Assembly: GCA_013176395.1 (NCBI GenBank)
Contig: JABMLP010000057.1
Location: forward strand, 1-35,812
Source: Venturia oleaginea
Taxonomy: Eukaryota > Ascomycota > Dothideomycetes > Venturiales > Venturiaceae
Reading direction: 5' to 3'
Length of the DNA stretch: 35,812 nucleotides
Shown here: positions 17,739 to 28,308 of the stretch, piece after piece
Layout of the letters: every line of letters begins with the position of its first letter
Numbering within the stretch: position 1 is the first letter of the stretch
Program-made: the position numbers and the translations under genes
The notes under the pieces: generated by a model
Seen by the model: only the letters and a program-made list of their open reading frames with translations
Told to the model about the DNA's origin: nothing
The model's database searches: none

Positions 17739-19542
17739 TCATCCCGTGGAGATCCCCAGGTAATTAGGCGGGCTCGTCTGGGAGAGCCATGGATCGCAGA
17801 TTCCGGACGAGCCTAGGCGATTAACCGGAAAAAAGACCTTGGGATTTCCATCTCCCATCGCCACCTTCAATACGCCATCATTTCCAACCGCAAGCTCTTT
17901 ACAGGCGATGACATCCATCAAAACGGTACCAGCCACGAATCCTGATCCTTGCACTTTGACTTCTTGTGTCGTTGAGTTTCCTCCACCGTTTGTCAGAATC
18001 GCTACAATCTGGGTTCCATTGGAGCCTCTGCGTAGGGCCATGGAATTAGGGTCGCTCCAGAAGATCGTAGTGTTGCGCTCCCAGTAACTAGCATCGTTCC
18101 GTCCAACCCAAGATCTCAGTTTGTTCAATTTCCGAACTGTTTGGTACAAGGGAGCACTTTTGTTGAACTCGGATTTCCAAAGTGCCTCTCTGTTGTCCGG
18201 GTCGTTGGTAGGTCCATCAAAGCTCTGCTCGTCACCCTGATAAAGTACAGGGATGCCATCAGCAAGTAGTGTATACGCTAGTGCGTTTGTCCGCAGTGCT
18301 AGGGACGAAATGTTGGCAGCAAGGCGGGTGGTATCATGGTTGCCGACCGTTGTAAGCAGAAGCGTAGAATCATGGCAGCCCACTTGTGTAGTCTGGTGCA
18401 TTTTTACGAGGTCAGAAATGCTTCCATTGGTCGAACCAAAGGCGTCTCTGAGAGGAAAGTAGCTGTCGAAAGTGTCAGTATTCATTCACCAACCTTAGCA
18501 TGAAATTTTTGGGCCTACATCGGGTAGTTGATCACACTATCAAGGTAGTTCTGGTAGTCGCAAGTATACTCTAGGTTGGGGCTGAGTACTTCACCGGAGG
18601 CAAAGACGCCTGCTGCTTTGTTAAATGCTGGGAAGAAAGTTTTCGCAACGTGTTTCGCCGTGTCGATTCGTAGACCATCAACTTTTGTTCCGGTTAGCTT
18701 GGCCCAAGGCTAAGACGGTCTACTTACTGGAATACTTCGAAACAAGAGAACTTATCCAGGTGTTGTACGTGCTGACTACCCTAGGATCCTCGGTATTAAC
18801 GTCGGCTAGTCGTACCTTTCCATCCCCCAGCCAGCATTGTTCGACCTGATCTTGAAAATCGTAGTTTGCGACCTCACAAAATGAATGAAAATAACTCTGA
18901 TCATTGAAAGGACGAAAATCGGAGTACTATTTGGCTCTCAGTAACAGAAGAATGAAGAAGGGTGGCAGTAACATACGCGTATAACACTTGCTAGTCCAGG
19001 CGAGACGAAATGATTGACCACGATATCTACCATGAGATACATTCCATAGCGATGTAGCTCGGATGACAGGTCTTTGAGATCGTTTTCCGTCCCAAAACGA
19101 CTGTTCAGTCGGTCCAGATCGTCTTGCCAGTAACCGTGATATGCTTCTCCATAACCTGTTCGTTCTTCGATGTTGTGCGTTATCGGTGAAATCCATACCT
19201 ATGGAAGTGTCAGTAAAAAATAGACTCGTACGAAGAAACGAGAGACTGCACGGCAGTAAATCCCATATCCTTGATGTAGTCCAAGTTATTGATTAGACCA
19301 CGATATGTTCCACCACAATACGATCGCTCGGTGGTGTTGCATTTCGCCGAATAGTCGTTATCTGTCCGCGCATATCTAGCAGCCTGTTAGGGATCGAACG
19401 ACTATTTTCGAGACGGAAGAAAGACATCTTACCGATCGGTGAGTACTTGGTAAATCGATCGTTTTCTCCACTCCGCTGGTGTGGCGCATAATATCTGCAC
19501 CGAGCACAAAGCAATAACACAGAGCAAAGTGATGGAAATCAT
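17739..19542 (-). CDS. Secreted alpha-amylase, GH13, six exons
   Basis: Hydrolyses internal alpha-1,4 bonds of starch outside the cell. Exons by splice-site reading: 19433-19542, 19252-19375, 18977-19198, 18728-18926, 18519-18681, 17739-18462; 1,542 bp, 513 aa, all phases agree. Residues 1 to about 20 ([20 protein letters not shown]) look like a signal peptide. All four GH13 regions are present: [15 protein letters not shown] (nucleophile Asp), ASGEV (acid/base Glu) and VGNHD (transition-state Asp). Fungal relatives of the TAKA type usually have ENHD in the last; Gly replaces Glu here. The length fits the family and no starch-binding domain follows. The intron after exon 2 has a weak donor (GTGCAG). 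The gene looks intact, although simple reading frames show only its last exon. Confidence 0.88.
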
Positions 19543-20551
19543 AGCTCAACAAAATGATAGCCAAGGACGAAGCATGAGACGATGTTTGGACGAGGAGCTG
19601 CTAAATAGTAACTGCAGGATGAAAATCGGGATTCAGAGGCAGGCTGAAGGCGGGACGGTCAGGCGGTTGCGTCGTCTTTGATTGGCCCAAGAGCTTGTCG
19701 GGACTTCAATCAGACAGAGAGCGGCAGATCTCTCTTGGTAATCTTACAATCGATGAGCAGGGAGCATGGATTACTACGTGGTAAATGAATGCAGACTACA
19801 GTTCTAGATGGTGGAAAATCTGATATCCAAGACCAGACCCGAGGTTAAGCTGACCCATTTAGAACAGACAACATGTTGACCGAGCCATCAACTCGTGCCT
19901 TCAATTCGAGGCCTCCATCTTCCAGTTGACATACGCCCTCATATTTGAAAGCATGTCCCTCGAATTAGGCCATACCCTCATCTTCTGGCCATCCGAGACG
20001 AAACCACCGAGCAAACATGAGAAAATCCGGGGCCTTGGAACAAGAAAAGTTTGACAGCTTCTTCGGTCCCCATTCTTCCGCATCATTATTGTACCACCTC
20101 CGCTCTTGAGCCTCAGATCATGTGCACGTCTTGATATCATTCTTAGCTGCTCCCGAGGTCGCTCCTCAGGAACCTGTTAGATGATACAGCCGCTGTTGGA
20201 TGATACCACAATTTCAGTTAGCCGCGAAGTGGATATCGGTGGCATACAGCCGTCGGAATCATGTACCCGTCTTTTGATTTCAAAGCAATCACATCTGTAT
20301 AACTATCGCTCGGTCACCGGTTCATTATGAACCTCATGCAATCCTTAATCCTCCTCATCTTTTCACTGTGTATCATTCAAGAGAACCATAGCAGCGAGTC
20401 ATGCAATTATGCCTTGAAGCCGTACACGATCATCTTACCAGGAACTCAACACTAGTTCTTCAATCATGGCATCTCAAGAGCAAAGGTATACACAAAGCTA
20501 TCCAGCTTGAAGACAAGTTCCTCGGCTAAGCGGGCACACAGCCTGGGTCAT
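19543..20551. other. Amylase promoter region, no gene seen
   Basis: About 1 kb between the amylase start and the solo LTR. Reading frames are short and show no motif I recognise. It should contain the amylase promoter. The solo LTR lies about 1 kb upstream of the start codon. Confidence 0.6.
19681..19685 (-). promoter_or_regulatory. CCAAT box upstream of the amylase
   Basis: ATTGG on the plus strand reads CCAAT toward the gene, about 140 bp before the start codon. CCAAT boxes bound by the Hap complex are known in fungal amylase promoters. A single 5-bp match is weak evidence. I found no CGG-N8-CGG pair of the AmyR type by eye. Confidence 0.35.
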
Positions 20552-20861
20552 TGTTAAGGGATGGAATCCTTCTCTCTAGCTTATCCATGACTGGATTTCC
20601 AATTGTTCTCTTGTTATTCTGCAAGCTGTCATGTTCTATTTTGCAAGCTGTCATGTTCTATTTCGCAAGCTGCCATGTTCTATTTTGCAAGCTGTCACGT
20701 TTCCATTTAAAGATACTTTCTAGAAGGATCTATTGTAAGAGGAGGATTATATATACGAGCTATCCTTCCTGTACTTACACTTTCTTCTCTGTACTTAGAT
20801 ACTTGAAATATAAGCTGTCTTCCCTCACTTGCGAAACACCTTTGAGGGTTGAACTCTTACA
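20552..20861 (+). mobile_element. Solo LTR of the chromovirus with 5-bp target duplication
   Basis: 310 bp with TGTTAAGGG and CTCTTACA ends and four 22-bp tandem units (22 bp shorter than the 332-bp form). It is flanked by GTCAT on both sides (20547-20551 and 20862-20866), proving a normal integration followed by LTR-LTR recombination. One base differs in the TATATAC(G/T)AGC stretch. TATATATA and GTACTTAGATA remain, so it still carries promoter signals, pointing away from the amylase. Confidence 0.95.
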
Positions 20862-20866
20862 GTCAT

Positions 20867-23264
20867 CGTCAAATCAGCAGGCTTCTTCATTGCCCTCATA
20901 CCATAAAACAACCGACTTGGGCCCTACTCTACATGGTTTCCTACGGTACCGAGTAATGTCCTGAAAGGGTCCAAGGGCCGGACATTTGTTGCTGCATGTA
21001 TTAAAATATTCTCTGCCTATAGTATAGTACTGGCATCAGTATAGGGCAGTACCGACTACCGACAATTCACTGCAACGCACTGTCTTCGGTCCAAGTGTGT
21101 ATGCCGCCTGTCGATGGAACTTCAGGGAGACTCGGTATCTTTTGTGCATGCTACCTTGACCGAGACCGAGAACCTCCGTATCTGCAAGCACTTCTCAAGT
21201 AGTCTGCTAGTGGGCGCCATGATGCCGATTGCCGAATTCATCCTCGGTTTTGACAGGGTTTGACGATATATAAACATCACACCCTTCTCCTGCAGAAGAA
21301 ACGGGCAGACAAATGGTCGGGCAATCTCATCTGATGGATGACGGGAGATGACATTGGCAAGCTTTTGTCTACTCAGTATGTCACAGAACTCTAGACATGG
21401 AATTTCACTGCGCACCGTTCACATCGATGAAGTCAAAGGGACCTCCACACCCAAAGTCGAAGAGAAGGTAAGATTTTGGTGTCTGAATGGAGAAGGACAG
21501 GATCCAAAACATTGAGTTGAACTTCCCGGAAGCTAAGCCTTGAAGCACAGACAGCCCCACCAACAGCTGTCGTCCTTTGCTACGGAAGCGGGAAGCGGGT
21601 GCTGGTATACGTAACGCGATGCTCTCAGTCCTACTGCGAAATCTCCCTTTTTTTTTTAAACCTACTTTATATCTTCGTTAATATCTAAGTGGAGGAGGAC
21701 AGCCATTACTAGGTCGAGCCTCGGCCGCGATATTCTCAAACTCGATTTTTTGGAACCTATACTCTTTCGCTCAGAAACCACAATAGCACCAGGCAGTGAT
21801 AAAGATTGTCACCATATCGTGAGAGGTTAACCAGCCTTCAAGTGAGTATCCCCTACTCTGCTACTTTCAAGACAAAAATATATCGCCGCAAGGTTCGACG
21901 ACACGGCAGCTCCTGGGAGAGGTCGAGGCTGAGGTATTTGCTTATCGTCTTCTACCTTTGTCAATCCCAACAAATATTAACAACACGAAGCGAACCGAAA
22001 AGGAGCGTCTTTTCTTCCATCCTACCGATTCACATCTTCTTCATAGTCATGCCTGGACACCTTTGTCACGCATAGTCAAAACTGGCTGTAAGAAGTATAC
22101 TTTGGGAGTAAGTAAGCAAGTTCTGAAACGAACTCTGTGAGAACCCTACGGTGGATCTGTTAGACTACATCTTCCTCGTCTGAGTAAATTCCCTATTTAG
22201 TACCTCGCCACTTAAAGCTAGAAGAGTTTAAATGTTCGTCAATACTTCGAGATCTGATAGCAAGTTGGTAGCTGGTTTCGTGGAACCGAAGACGAAGAAC
22301 ACAACGAGGCAATAATGTCGATCCATTTCCTCCAGGACTTGAATTGGTTGTTTATTAGATCCTCGACTCTGGCTACTATAAAGTAAATCGAGGGACTTGA
22401 AAATTGCAGTATGGCACCATGACACCAGTTTGGGTTAAATGAACGATGGTTACTTGATACTCATTTTAATTGGTAGACATATGAGTACCCATACCACTTT
22501 CCTCGCTTTCGACGCCGCATCGTGCCTAAGCAATCCATCCCACCTAATCTACTCCTTTCTGCCTTGGGACAAGTATGGGTCGATACAAAAAGTTCCCAGC
22601 GACAATGACAAGCATCCAGAAATCAGAAACCGCATCTCGGTTTGCATGCGCGTGCTCGTTTCTCCCACGCTGACTATCCATTCAGTACGAGTCCGACGTT
22701 GAGTCGTGGAATGACGATTGGTCTGGGGAAACGTCAGCAGATAGCCTACAGCATAGATTGTTGATGAGGATGGTGGTGATTGCCATCGCCATCATTTTGC
22801 ACGCCAAATCATTACTAAGAGATAATCGATGTAAAGATGACATATTCGCCCTTATCCCAGATAACCCAAGCCGTTGAGACCCATCAGTGCCGCCATCGTA
22901 ATGGGCAACTGAATCCGCGACTTTCTCTCTCTCTCAATCATTTGCATTGTATATGTACCAGGAGAGACAAGCTGAACAGGTATATACACATTACTCGATT
23001 TTATACAGAATATCCAATCCTCCATCGTCAAAATAAACGTACAGATTGCCACACCACGCTTATACAGAAAGACCGAAGCCAAACCAAAGGAGGGGGGGGG
23101 GGGGGGGGGGGGGTATAGAAGGAGCAGAAGACGAGCTTGAAATCGAATATTAGAGAACAGAGGTCGTGGGTGGGCGTGGTTGTTATGGGGATCGTGAATT
23201 CTATCGAATCGTCGGTTGGGCTCGGTCGATGTCGAGAGTGGTGTCGCACATGTCTAAAGGCTGT
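20867..23264. other. Long intergenic stretch, no supported gene
   Basis: About 2.4 kb. All open frames are under 100 codons, overlap on both strands and carry no recognisable motif. A T run lies near 21648-21656 and a G run at 23092-23113. The last 150 bp or so should hold the 3' UTR of the UBTD-like gene. Confidence 0.6.
23092..23113 (+). repeat. 22-base G homopolymer
   Basis: An uninterrupted run of 22 G, about 150 bp beyond the stop codon of the UBTD-like gene (a C run in that gene's sense). Runs this long are rare, unstable and able to form G-quadruplexes. The exact length may be unreliable. Confidence 0.9.
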
Positions 23265-24573
23265 TTATCCAAACACATAGACATTCAACGTGTGCCCTTC
23301 ATGCCAGCCTTGAGCCTTTAGTGTTTCGTGTTCGTGCAGTATGCGACCAAGATAGCCGACCTTGATCTTAACGTCCGGACGTACCTGCTACCAGTTAGTA
23401 TTCATTGTCCTACTTCAGTGGTTCGTCAATTCTGTTCCCTTCTCCAGTCGAAGCTATACTGGATAGACGGCATACAAATGCACATCGATATTAGCGATTT
23501 TAGAGCTTGAATCGCCAGGGATTTATCGATAGTGATGTACTTATATACACCGTCTATCCAGCATAGCTCTGAGTCGGGAAAGACCAGAGTTGACAACCAC
23601 CTATACGGCGGAGAAAAACGATAACCACATACCTCACCAACCTCCTTGACCCGCTTGAGCAAACCATGCACCTTGGTATCTGCCCTAATCCTCACCACAA
23701 AATCCCTCGCCGTATTACTCATCCTAATCCTAACATTTAAATCACTCTCCAACTCCACCTCCTTCTCCACCTCATCCGCCCTCCTCTTGCCCTTATCCAC
23801 CTCAACAACCGCCCTATCATTCCCAAGACTCTTGGCCTCATCATCCTCACTACTCTCCTCCAACCCGGACGCATCAGTCCCCTCCTGTAATTCATCCCCC
23901 TCCATAACGCAACCCCTAGGAACGCCCACACACCAAGCAGGAACAACATATCTCTCACCCCTTTCATCCCATATACCGCCTCTCCGGCCCCATACTTCAC
24001 CAGAAGGGCATGTACAACCCGCTGCTTCCATGATAGTCTGTGCCTCGTCTTTCTCGCCTCTTTCGAGTAATTCGCACATTATCCGTAGAGCGGCCCATAC
24101 CTCCGCATGTCCAGTTACTCTCGTATCAAAATATGCCGCGCGTTCTCTGACCAACACCGCATGAGTAAGGCGAGGATTCGGACTGAGAGGATCAATACTG
24201 TGACTATGGGGTGGCTTAATCTGACTGGCCCTCGGCGGCGATTTCAAGGGTTTAGTAGGGTGCGAAGCAATCCGATTCCGTTGCGCCGTGTCATTGTGGC
24301 GAGTGGGATTCGGAACTCTGAATTGCGAGGAGGGCCGAGCAGCGGAGGAAGGTGTAATTGAGGACGCAGAATGAGGGTTTGCCTCAGCCGTTGCGACAGC
24401 GATGGGGGCGCGTGAATCGGTAGGTCTTGCGCCTGGAGGCGTGGTATTATTACCGTATGGAGAAGAGGGAGACGGCCGGTTTGTACTGGCGCAGCAGCCC
24501 TGATAATGGTGAAGTTAGTCGGTATGTTTTCCTTTGCTTGATGCAAGGGATGGTGGTATATAATGCGTACCAT
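23265..24573 (-). CDS. DC-UbP/UBTD-type ubiquitin-like domain protein
   Basis: A likely membrane-linked adaptor of the ubiquitin system, as UBTD1/2 are in animals; the fungal role is not established. Exons: ATG alone (24571-24573), 23633-24499, 23265-23384; 329 aa, phases agree. Intron 1 (24500-24570) has GTACGC, CTAAC and CAG; intron 2 (23385-23632) has GTATGT and CAG. The spliced start is MGCCASTN, a classic N-myristoylation plus palmitoylation signal. Residues 20-110 are Ser/Pro-rich and disordered. The UBTD N-terminal domain spans about 114-195 (VWAALRIMCELL, then CPSGEVW and ERYVVP). An acidic linker follows. The C-terminal ubiquitin fold (about 256-329) ends in HTLNVYVFG with no GG tail, so it is not conjugated. 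Confidence 0.85.
23451..23571. mobile_element. MITE-like foldback inside intron 2 of the UBTD-like gene
   Basis: AGCTATACTGGATAGACGG (23452-23470) and CCGTCTATCCAGCATAGCT (23551-23569) are complementary over 19 bases with one mismatch. Inner segments also pair (ATCGATA with TATCGAT, GCGATT with AATCGC). The unit is flanked by AGTCG on both sides (23446-23450 and 23572-23576), which may be a target duplication. It accounts for about half of an intron that is roughly three times longer than others here. No transposase is encoded. A small-RNA hairpin is an alternative reading. Confidence 0.6.
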
Positions 24574-26114
24574 GGCTCATTATTACCAAAAGAAGTGGAT
24601 ATTCCTCCTCGTTGTATGGGCGTAAGTAGCAATATCAGTCAGAATCAGTAATGCAGACGGGAAGATGTAGTATGTGCATGTAAGAGGAGTATGATTGTGG
24701 AAATGGTTGTTTTGCGATAACCCAACAGCACATCGATCTAACAACCAGAGTCATTGCGTGACTCGTCCTCATCTTCGTCACCTTTTGCCGATTAAGCAGC
24801 ATGCATGAGTCTCGGCCTTGCCATCTCCACCAGCCTGGTGACAACCAGTTAACCTGCCCCTCTAACAGCAATGGCAATACTCCAGAATTCTTTTCAAATC
24901 TCCTTTCGAACTCTCCCTACGATAATATCATGGCAACATGGAATGAGCGGGTTGTCATGTCGCAAACACAGCAAGGCGTCCAACCAGGATCCCTTACCGA
25001 CCCCTTATCCCAGCCGTATGATCCCTTCTCAGAGAGCTCAAACGATATCCATCGCGGGAACAAATAAAGCGCTGTCCCTGCTCAGCATCAGCATGGGCAG
25101 TTCGAGCTGAGAAGCACTGACAGCGGAAAAATGTCCAGATATTGTGGCCATGCTTGATGAAGGGTCTGTGTCAAAATCGAAATTCAGATCTACACTTCAC
25201 AGAGAGGCTCCATGCAAGTAATACCGGGAAAGCACCTCGCAGCCGAGTAGATCGTGGCCTATCGCGTACGCGAAAGCAAGGAGCAAGGGTAGATCGGATT
25301 GTAGATCATTGGCACGAATGAAATACACAACTGGGAACATCTCACCGAACGACTCCAGTTCGTTCCTAAGGAATGTGCTATGACAAAACAAAGATGGAAT
25401 GCCATAATCCGAAACAGGAAAGCCAAGATAGTGGGTACTCCAGACCCATCTGCTACCGAATTCACAGTTAAATGAAAATAGTCCACCGATGGGCTCGCTT
25501 CACAAACATGGTAAAGGGAACACGCCAGTAAACGACAACATCAATTAAGTATTATTAGAGTCTGGTTGCCCTAATGGCCACTTGCATCATTCCCAATAAG
25601 GAAATACAATGGGTATCAAAGGGTATGGGTATTGGGGTATAGGTTGGGGGTATTCAACTGCAAGTCAAACGAGCAAGCAGAACCAAGGCAAGCAACTCCA
25701 GACAGACACACCCGCGCTCGCCAGGACAGCCAAAAACAAACGCAAAGGAAAACATACGTAAAATAAAAAACTTCCAACGCGCACCCGCATGATGAACGAG
25801 AGTGTCTGATAGTAAGAAATGCCACCACGCTCCCCGAAAGATGATGTGAAAACGCAGCAAGTGGTATCAATCTAAAATCCGCAACAAGGAAAAAGATCAA
25901 AGCAAATATGCAAAGACAAACCCCCTGCCTAATGTGGCCTAGATAATGCGACAGGTGTTCCCAAATCGATCGATCAGCCCAGTAAAGAATGGTTGAGAAG
26001 TGTGTTTTTTGGTGTTCTGGGTAAAGAAAATTGGGGCATCGATGGCGTGGCATGACGATCGTTGCTGTTGGTCTTGAAATTCATCAGTCACCCATATCCA
26101 GTGAGACAAGCTCT
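24574..26114. other. Intergenic: UBTD-like promoter and Meu6-like 3' region
   Basis: About 1.5 kb between two minus-strand genes. Frames of up to 145 codons (25616-26053) are Cys- and aromatic-rich, unlike a real protein, and show no family match. The right part is probably the 3' UTR of the Meu6-like gene; the left part is the promoter of the UBTD-like gene. Confidence 0.55.
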
Positions 26115-28308
26115 TTATGCGGTGGCAGACACAGTGTTGCTAGCTGGTGGCGCGGTACCGGTGTGGACGGCTTCTGGGACAACATCGCCGATAGCAGCAG
26201 GGGCCTCAGTTGGTTTGTCGAGTTGCGGAGCTTCAGCAGAGACTGGCTCAACCTTGTCCGCCTCGTCCTCAGCGACCTTGGCTGGGGCCTTCGTCTCCTT
26301 CTTGACTCCACCACGGATAGCCTTGCTGAAGCGGCGGCCGAGTTGGGTGATTGGAGACTCCTTGTGCTCCTTTGGCGCCTTCTCGGCGACGGCTTTCTCC
26401 TCACTTGAGGACTTGGCTGGCTCTTCAACAGCAGCTGGGACAACTGGGGCAGCGTCCTCGGCAGCCTTGACCTCCCCAGTGGTGGCTGGCTCTTCAGCAG
26501 CAGCAACTGGCTCGACAGTAGTCTTGGCTGGCTTCTGGGTGAACTTCTTGAAGTCGAACAAAGAGCTGCGGCGCTTCTCGGCCTTCTCAGCTGGGCTGGT
26601 TGGGCTAGTTGGGAGCTCTTCAGTGACTGGGGCAGCCTCTGTAGTCTCAGCAGCGGCAACAGGTGCGTCGACAACTGGCTCAGTAAAAGCTGGGGTCTCC
26701 TCAACAGCGGACGTCTCGGCTGCAACCGCTGGTGGATGTTCCGATGATGGGGATCGGACCTTCTGGGTCAACTTCTGGATACCAGCGAGGAACGATGGCT
26801 TGCGCTCCTTGGTAGGAGTGGCAACCTTGACCTCCTCTTCAGCTGGAGCAGCAGCCTCAGCAACAGGCTCGGTGATGGTAGGTGTATCGACAGTGGGCTC
26901 GACGACGGCTGGCTCTGTGACAGCGGTCTCGGTTGTTGGTGCAACGACCTCTTCGCCAGTCTTCTTCTCGCCCTTCTTGTTGAAGAAGCTCTCGAAACGG
27001 GACAAGCGGCGGTTTGATTTTGGCTCATCCTTCTTCTCTTCGACGGCGGGGACTGCATCAGTGATGACTGGGGCAGTGACTGTCTCCTCGGCTGGTTCTT
27101 TTAGCGTGTTAGCAGTGCTAAAAATGTCATTCCTTGCAGCAAACATACCAGTTGGAGCGGCAGTCTCGGTTGCAACCTCCTCAGCGGGTGGAGCAGCAAC
27201 TGGCTCCTCCTCCTTCTTGACCTCCTCGGACTTCTCACCCTTCTTGCCCTTGAAGAAACCAATAATGTTGGCTGGGGCTCCACGGGATCGAGATCGGCTC
27301 TTGTCGGTCTTCGCGGTGTCAAGACCCTCAGCTGTGGTCTCATCCGCGGACTCAACGCTCTTCTTTGGGGTTTCTTCGGTAGTCTTGGCAGCTGGAACGG
27401 CGGCGGCGGCGGTTACTGGGCCTGTAGGAGAATGTTAGCGTACCCACAGTATAAAGCAAGCTATGCTTAACATGCGAGGTGCGATGATAGAATTGTACAT
27501 ACTAAATTTTGAAAGAGTTTCCTTGTAGCTCTCGCTGGCCAAAATCTCCTCCTTTTTGGCTTTGGCCTCCTCAGCAATATTCTTGACGGCGGCGAACCAG
27601 CCATCACGTTCAACGCTGTTTGGTGCTTCGAACTTGTGCTTGTGTCCGCCGGCCTTGAAGGAGAACTCGTTTGTGCCAACCTCCTTGAGGTCATCAGCGT
27701 CGGCCTATCATAACATGTTAGTGATGCCACGTTTTCGTAAACAATAATGCCCACGCGACGTGTCACGTACCAAGTTCAAGACACCAGTCGGAGCGCTCTT
27801 CTCACCAGTCTTGGAGAACAAGAGAAGACCCTCGCCAGTCTGAGCAGCCCATGCAGCAGTGGAATGAGCAGCCTCCTTGCCCTTTGCGAGGTAGTGGGTG
27901 AGCTCCTTGGTCTCGATGGGCTCCTTGCCGAACCAGAAGAAGACCTTCTTAGGTGGGAGAGGGAGGATTTCCCTATTGAGCTGCGTTAGCTTGTTGTCGA
28001 TTTATAGGTGGGATGATGTCCGGGCCGCAAACCCAAAAAACATACCTCAAGAAACTGGTTGGCGCGTTGTAGTTTAGGTGACCATCGTATTTTGGCTCAA
28101 CGGGCTTGACCGCCTCGGCAGCAGCCTCGACTGGCTCTTCGACCTTGGCCGTCTCCTCAACGGGAGCCTCGGTGGTGGTGGCAGCAACAGTTGGTTCAAC
28201 GACAGCAGGCGTCTCAGTGACGGCTGGAGTGGTCTCGGTAACAGGCGCAGCAGGTGTCTCAACGGTGGGCGCAGCGACGGCTGGCGTGGTAGCGGGTGCG
28301 TCAGACAT
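26115..28308 (-). CDS. Meu6-type PH-domain protein, five exons
   Basis: Member of the fungal family named after S. pombe meiotic expression up-regulated protein 6; the precise function is unknown, and lipid or cortex binding is inferred from the PH fold. Exons: 28046-28308, 27771-27972, 27503-27704, 27149-27421, 26115-27091; 638 aa, phases agree, introns 56-81 bp. Residues 1-70 are Ala/Thr/Val/Pro-rich. The PH-like domain spans about 72-215 (KKVFFWFGKEPIETKELTHY, KHKFEAPNSVERDGWFAAV). The remaining two thirds is acidic, low complexity, and carries five short basic modules: 265-286, 340-357, 406-425, 486-502 and 566-583. Each has Ser after basic residues followed by a hydrophobic/Lys stretch. 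A 458-codon antisense frame over the same stretch is a composition artefact. Confidence 0.82.

Noticed and set aside
17739..18485. Amylase as a truncated pseudogene of 248 aa
   Set aside because: Five upstream exons with proper splice sites and matching phases restore the signal peptide and all four GH13 regions without any change to the sequence.
19543..20546. AmyR-type CGG-N8-CGG site upstream of the amylase
   Set aside because: CGG triplets near 19663-19675 are spaced 5 or 10 bases apart, not 8.
21122..21415. 97-codon minus-strand frame between the solo LTR and the UBTD-like gene
   Set aside because: No motif, no splice extension that lengthens it, and overlapping frames of similar size on the other strand.
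25616..26053. 145-codon minus-strand frame as a small secreted or membrane protein
   Set aside because: Erratic composition, no signal peptide at its start, no family match, and it lies where the Meu6-like 3' UTR is expected.
26062..27438. 458-codon plus-strand reading frame rich in Ala, Ser, Val and Gly
   Set aside because: It is the antisense of the low-complexity Meu6-like exons; the minus strand has correct introns and a family domain.
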